Assembly: GCA_045597125.1 (NCBI GenBank)
Contig: JAZODR010000008.1
Location: forward strand, 1-34,781
DNA length: 34,781 nucleotides
Source: RGIG5579 sp045597125
Lineage (GTDB): Bacteria > Bacillota > Clostridia > Oscillospirales > SIG627
Direction: 5' to 3'
Shown: piece after piece, positions 31,501 through 34,781 of the stretch
Position numbering within the stretch: position 1 is the stretch's first letter
How the letters are laid out: each line of letters begins with the position of its first letter
Translations under genes and position numbers: made by a program
Notes under the pieces: model-generated
Databases searched by the model: none
What the model was told of the DNA's origin: nothing
Seen by the model: only the letters and a program-made list of their open reading frames with translations

Positions 31501-32301
31501 ATCGTTTTGAATCCTCTGGGCGTACCTTCCCGAATGAACATCGGTCAGGTGCTTGAGGTTCACTTGGGTCTGGCAGCTAAGAAACTGGGCGTAAACTTTA
31601 TGACTCCCGTATTTGACGGTGCCAATGAGAAGGATATTCAGGATCTTTTGGAGGAAGCCGGATGTTCTCCCGACGGTAAGACCGTTTTGTACGACGGTAG
31701 AACCGGTGAGCCCTTTGATAACCGCGTAACCGTTGGTTATATGTACTACTTAAAGCTCCATCATCTGGTTGATGATAAGATTCACGCTCGTTCCACCGGT
31801 CCTTACTCTCTGGTTACCCAGCAGCCTTTGGGCGGTAAAGCTCAGTTTGGTGGACAGAGATTCGGCGAAATGGAGGTTTGGGCGCTGGAGGCATACGGCG
31901 CAGCTTACACGCTCCAGGAGATTCTTACCGTCAAGTCTGACGATGTTGTGGGCCGTGTGAAGACTTTCGAGGCAATCGTGAAGGGTCTGAATATTCCTAC
32001 TCCCGGTGTGCCTGAGTCTTTCAAGGTACTTGTTCGTGAGCTTCAGGCGTTGGGTCTGAATATTGAGGTTTTGGATCAGAATAATGAAGTTGTAACGCTC
32101 AAGGAGATTAGTGAAGAAGAAAGCGTAGGCATTCAGACCATTGATCAGTCTGAACTGGGTGAGCAGATTTATGATGCTGAAGATCCTATGTTTGACGACG
32201 AGGAAGGCTCTACCGAGCTGACCGAACAGCCCGAGGAAGATCTTTCCGACTATATGGGCTCTGCTTCCGTCTATGAAAATGAAGACGGAAATGATGATTA
32301 A
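28567..32301 (+). CDS. rpoB: DNA-directed RNA polymerase subunit beta
   Basis: The 1244-residue beta subunit forms one jaw of the catalytic cleft. The rifampicin pocket reads SSPLSQFMDQNNPLSELTH starting at residue 496, with Asp504, His514 and Ser519 in the positions of E. coli Asp516, His526 and Ser531, so the pocket is of the sensitive type. The active-site stretch KMAGRHGNKGVIS and the C-terminal GGKAQFGGQRFGEMEVWALEAYGA clamp region are intact. The tail is acidic. GAAGGAGAGG precedes the ATG; a second ATG two codons on is possible. rplJ/rplL do not precede it, unlike in many Firmicutes; ligA is divergent instead. Confidence 0.98.
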   Translation: MLMTHPQKCGTNVRYSFAKNDEPLNLPNLIEIQKESFDWFLKEGLMEVLRDISPIVDYSGNLLIDFVDYAVEKTPKYSIEECKERDVNYAVPLRVTVRLTNKATGEIKEQEIFMGDFPLMTENGTFLINGAERVIVSQIVRSPGIYYQKMQEKSEKVTFATTVIPYRGAWLEYETDQNDIFYVRIDKNRKMPVTILVRALGCSTDAELKAMFGEDAMLLLTMDKDMITATAENNNTTAYEEALKELYRRLRPGDPPLVESAEILVNNLFFDPKRYDISAVGRYKYNKKLSLARRVTGLKLAAPAVSELTGEVIFEAGEVLNAEKAESLNRNGITRLTVIAEDGKEVKVFSNGMVPMTEFLSEEAVKETGIKEMVCLSVLGEILAETEDEAERIRLIRARKDELVPKHITREDIYSTVNYLLALAHGIGTDDDIDHLGNRRLRCVGELLQNQLRIGFSRMDKIVKERMAIQDAESVTPQALINVRPVISAIKEFFGSSPLSQFMDQNNPLSELTHKRRLSALGPGGLSRDRASFEVRDVHYTQYGRMCPVETPEGPNIGLISYLSTYAKISEFGFIMAPYRKVDKKTGMVTGEVRYMTADEEDEYTVAQANEPLDEEHKFINKKVTARRREEILEVPREEIDYMDVSPKMLVSVSASHIPFLENDDNTRALMGSNMQKQAVPLMVSEAPMIGTGIEYKSGTDSGVCVLAKEAGYVEYVSADEIRVKNDQGHIDAYHLVKFKRTNQGTCINQRPFVVKDQRVEKGQVLADGTATRGGEMALGKNMLIGFMTWEGYNYEDAVLLNERLVREDIYTSIHIEEYSHEARETKLGPEEITRDIPSVGEDALRDLNADGVIRKGAEVHAGDILVGKVTPKGETELTAEERLLRAIFGEKAREVRDTSLRLPHGESGIVVDVRTFTRENGDELPAGVNKVVRVYVAQKRKISVGDKMAGRHGNKGVISRILPPEDMPFLPDGTPLDIVLNPLGVPSRMNIGQVLEVHLGLAAKKLGVNFMTPVFDGANEKDIQDLLEEAGCSPDGKTVLYDGRTGEPFDNRVTVGYMYYLKLHHLVDDKIHARSTGPYSLVTQQPLGGKAQFGGQRFGEMEVWALEAYGAAYTLQEILTVKSDDVVGRVKTFEAIVKGLNIPTPGVPESFKVLVRELQALGLNIEVLDQNNEVVTLKEISEEESVGIQTIDQSELGEQIYDAEDPMFDDEEGSTELTEQPEEDLSDYMGSASVYENEDGNDD

Positions 32302-32318
32302 GTGAAAAGGAGAAGAGA

Positions 32319-34781
32319 ATGGAACACATTGATTTTGATAAAATTAGAATTGGTCTGGCTTCTCCCGAAGATATCAGAAAATGGTCTTATGGCGAGGTAA
32401 AAAAGCCCGAAACCATTAACTACCGCACTTTAAAGCCTGAGCGCGACGGTATGTTTTGTGAGCGCATCTTTGGTCCGACCAAAGATTGGGAATGTCATTG
32501 CGGTAAGTACAAGAAGGTAAGATACGTAGGCAAAGTGTGCGAGAAGTGCGGCGTGGAAATTACCACCAGCAAGGTTCGCCGTGAAAGAATGGGCCATATT
32601 GAGCTTGCTGCTCCCGTATCCCACATTTGGTACTTCCGTGCCATTCCCTCTAAGATGGGAATTCTTTTGGATATTTCTCCCCGTCTTTTGGAGAAGGTTT
32701 TGTACTTTGCACAGTATATCGTAACTGATCCCGGTTCCACCCCCCTTGCAAAGCAGCAGCTTTTGACTGAGCAGGAGTACCGTGCCGCCCGCGAAAAGTA
32801 CGAAGGTGACTTTGAAGCAGGTATGGGTGCCGAAGCGGTAAAGAAGCTTTTGCAGGAGCTGGATCTGGAACAGCTTTCCAAGGACCTGCGCGAGGAAATG
32901 GATAACTCCGGAGGACAGAAGAAATTGCGCCTTTCCAAGCGTCTTGAAATTGTAGAGGACTTCCGTTTGTCCGGTAACAAGCCCGAATGGATGATTTTGG
33001 ATGTTCTTCCCGTTCTTCCTCCCGAGATCAGACCTTTGGTACAGCTGGATGGCGGCAGATTTGCTACCAGTGATATCAACGATCTGTACCGCAGAGTTAT
33101 TAACCGTAACAATCGTTTGAAGAGACTGATGGAGCTTCACGCTCCCGAAATTATTATTCGCAACGAGAAGAGAATGCTTCAGGAAGCAGTTGACGCCCTC
33201 ATCGACAATGGTCGCAGAGGCCGGCCCGTTACCGGACCCAGCAACCGTGCTCTCAAGTCTTTGTCGGAAATGCTCCGCGGTAAGCAGGGCCGTTTCCGCC
33301 AGAACCTTTTAGGTAAGCGTGTTGACTATTCCGGCCGTTCCGTTATCGTTGTAGGACCTGAACTGAAATTGTATCAGTGCGGTCTGCCTAAGGAAATGGC
33401 AATCGAGCTGTTCAAGCCTTTCGTAATGAAGCGCCTTGTGGAAACCGGTAAATCTACCAATATCAAGGATGCTAAGAAGAAGGTTGAGCGTATGATGCCC
33501 GAGGTTTGGGACGCTTTGGAATACGTCATCAAGGAGCATCCCGTTCTTTTAAACCGTGCGCCTACTCTGCACCGTCTTTCCATTCAGGCATTTGAGCCTG
33601 TTCTGGTAGAGGGAAGAGCCATCAAGCTCCATCCTTTGGTATGTACCGCATTCAACGCAGACTTTGACGGTGACCAGATGCCTGTACACGTGCCCCTTTC
33701 TCCCGAGGCTCAGGCAGAGGCAAGATTTTTGATGCTTTCCGCCAATAACCTGCTCAAGCCCGTTTCCGGTAAAGCCGTTACAGTTCCTACGCAGGATATG
33801 GTCCTTGGTTCTTATTGGCTCACTTATGTCCGCGAGTTTGAGGATGAAGAACCTACCTTCCGTCCCGATGAGGTTGGTGAAGGCAAGGTTTTCCGCGATT
33901 TTGACGAAGCGGTGATGGCTTATGAGAATAAGGATTTGGGTATTCACGCCCGTATTAAGGTCCGTCAGACGCAAATGGTTGACGGCAAAGAGGTTTCACA
34001 GCTTGTGGATACCACTTACGGTAGAATGATCTTTAATAGTGTAATTCCTCAGAAGCTTCATTTTGTAGATCGTGAAAATCCCGATAATTTGTTCAAGCCG
34101 GAAATTGACTTCGTGGTAACCGTGAAAGAGCTTGGAAAGATCATTGATCGCGCCATTAAGTATTGCGGTTCTACCGAGACCGTTGAAATGCTGGATAAGA
34201 TTAAGGCGCTGGGTTACAAGTATTCTACTAAGGCTGCTTTGACCGTATCCGTATCCGATATGACCGTTCCTCCTGAAAAGGGACAGATTATTGCTGAGGC
34301 AGACCAGAAGGTTACTGAGGTTACCAAGCATTTCCGCCGCGGTAAATTGACCGATGAAGAAAGATACCGCCGCGTAATCGCCATTTGGGAAGAATGTACC
34401 AAGGATGTTACTACCGCTTTGCAGAAAAACTTGCGCAAGGATAACCCAATCAATATGATGGCAGTATCCGGTGCCCGTGGTTCTATGAAGCAGATGAGAC
34501 AGCTTGCCGGTATGCGTGGTCTGATGGCTACCGCAACCGGTCGTACCGTGGAACTCCCCATTAAGGCAAACTTCCGGGAAGGCTTGAACATTCTGGAGTA
34601 CTTCATTGCAGCCCGTGGTTCCCGTAAGGGTCTTGCAGATATGGCACTCCGTACCGCAGACTCCGGTTACCTGACCCGCCGTCTGGTAGACGTGGCACAG
34701 GACGTAATCATCCGCGAGGAGGATTGCGGAACCACCGAGGGTGTGTGGGTAGAAGATATCATGGAAGGCAAGGAAATGATC
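32319..34781 (+). CDS. rpoC: DNA-directed RNA polymerase subunit beta' (C-terminus outside window)
   Basis: The first 821 codons are present and open to the window edge. The zinc-binding motif near residue 60-80 (Cys-x-Cys, then Cys-x-x-Cys in VCEKCG), the RFRQNLLGKRVDYSGRSVI segment, and the catalytic Asn-Ala-Asp-Phe-Asp-Gly-Asp-Gln triple-Asp motif near residue 450 are all intact. A bridge-helix region follows with GLMATATGRTVELPIKANFREGL-type residues. AAAAGGAGA lies just before the ATG, 17 bases after rpoB, so the two subunits are co-transcribed. Confidence 0.98.
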   Translation, partial: MEHIDFDKIRIGLASPEDIRKWSYGEVKKPETINYRTLKPERDGMFCERIFGPTKDWECHCGKYKKVRYVGKVCEKCGVEITTSKVRRERMGHIELAAPVSHIWYFRAIPSKMGILLDISPRLLEKVLYFAQYIVTDPGSTPLAKQQLLTEQEYRAAREKYEGDFEAGMGAEAVKKLLQELDLEQLSKDLREEMDNSGGQKKLRLSKRLEIVEDFRLSGNKPEWMILDVLPVLPPEIRPLVQLDGGRFATSDINDLYRRVINRNNRLKRLMELHAPEIIIRNEKRMLQEAVDALIDNGRRGRPVTGPSNRALKSLSEMLRGKQGRFRQNLLGKRVDYSGRSVIVVGPELKLYQCGLPKEMAIELFKPFVMKRLVETGKSTNIKDAKKKVERMMPEVWDALEYVIKEHPVLLNRAPTLHRLSIQAFEPVLVEGRAIKLHPLVCTAFNADFDGDQMPVHVPLSPEAQAEARFLMLSANNLLKPVSGKAVTVPTQDMVLGSYWLTYVREFEDEEPTFRPDEVGEGKVFRDFDEAVMAYENKDLGIHARIKVRQTQMVDGKEVSQLVDTTYGRMIFNSVIPQKLHFVDRENPDNLFKPEIDFVVTVKELGKIIDRAIKYCGSTETVEMLDKIKALGYKYSTKAALTVSVSDMTVPPEKGQIIAEADQKVTEVTKHFRRGKLTDEERYRRVIAIWEECTKDVTTALQKNLRKDNPINMMAVSGARGSMKQMRQLAGMRGLMATATGRTVELPIKANFREGLNILEYFIAARGSRKGLADMALRTADSGYLTRRLVDVAQDVIIREEDCGTTEGVWVEDIMEGKEMI

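Noticed and set aside
30610..31563. 317-codon minus-strand frame inside rpoB, and a similar one at 29701-30537
   Set aside because: Both oppose conserved RpoB motifs and have no start signals or recognisable domains.
1..34781. Mobile elements, CRISPR arrays, tRNA or rRNA genes
   Set aside because: No transposase, integrase, direct-repeat array, cloverleaf or rRNA-like stretch was recognised. Long inverted repeats found are all single terminators.

Overview
The window looks like a chromosomal segment of a spore-forming, low-to-medium GC Firmicute of the class Clostridia. The reasons are a HrcA/CIRCE-controlled hrcA-grpE-dnaK-dnaJ operon, a SpoVM-type sporulation peptide, a tandem glycine riboswitch, a CarD-type regulator, strong Shine-Dalgarno sites before nearly every gene, and several short-signal lipoproteins. 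I see no phage, transposon, CRISPR array, rRNA or tRNA. Most of the segment is core genome; the less usual content is in small proteins and lineage-specific lipoproteins between the core operons.

Layout from left to right. (1) 1-525: the first codons of a lipoprotein on the minus strand, then a two-gene plus-strand unit of a 48-residue membrane protein and a 23-residue SpoVM homologue behind a SigE-like promoter. It ends at a bidirectional terminator shared with the convergent operon. (2) 525-7293, minus strand: a six-gene unit of flavoprotein (HI0933/YhiN type), DUF2344, proS, nadA, nadB and nadC, with one SigA-like promoter found at 7265-7293. The last three genes make nicotinate mononucleotide from aspartate. 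(3) 7333-8568, plus: a consensus promoter drives an HPr-like protein without the phospho-histidine and a YegS/DgkB-type lipid kinase. (4) 8567-9910, minus: DUF3343 plus a cysteine-desulfurase-like enzyme. (5) 10052-12921, plus: an SGNH-like lipoprotein that has lost catalytic residues, a second lipoprotein, and a DusB-type tRNA-dihydrouridine synthase. (6) 12925-17678, minus: hrcA-grpE-dnaK-dnaJ behind a perfect CIRCE operator. (7) 17816-21027, plus: an anchored glucosaminidase-type wall hydrolase, a CarD-family regulator and a transglutaminase-like lipoprotein. (8) 21009-28285, minus: uppP; a sodium:alanine/glycine symporter under a tandem glycine riboswitch; a DUF1538 membrane protein with a duplicated PII-like partner; and ligA. 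(9) 28329-34781, plus: rpoB and the first 821 codons of rpoC behind a long leader and a consensus promoter.

The points most worth a second look are the spoVM mini-operon (both genes are very short and easily missed), the DUF1538/PII-like pair in which both proteins are internally duplicated, the SGNH pseudo-hydrolase lipoprotein, the non-phosphorylatable HPr-like protein joined to a lipid kinase, and the 3' end of the transglutaminase lipoprotein gene. That gene overlaps uppP and has no terminator of its own, but a plus-strand terminator lies just beyond the uppP start. I did not find a clearly unprecedented multi-gene system.
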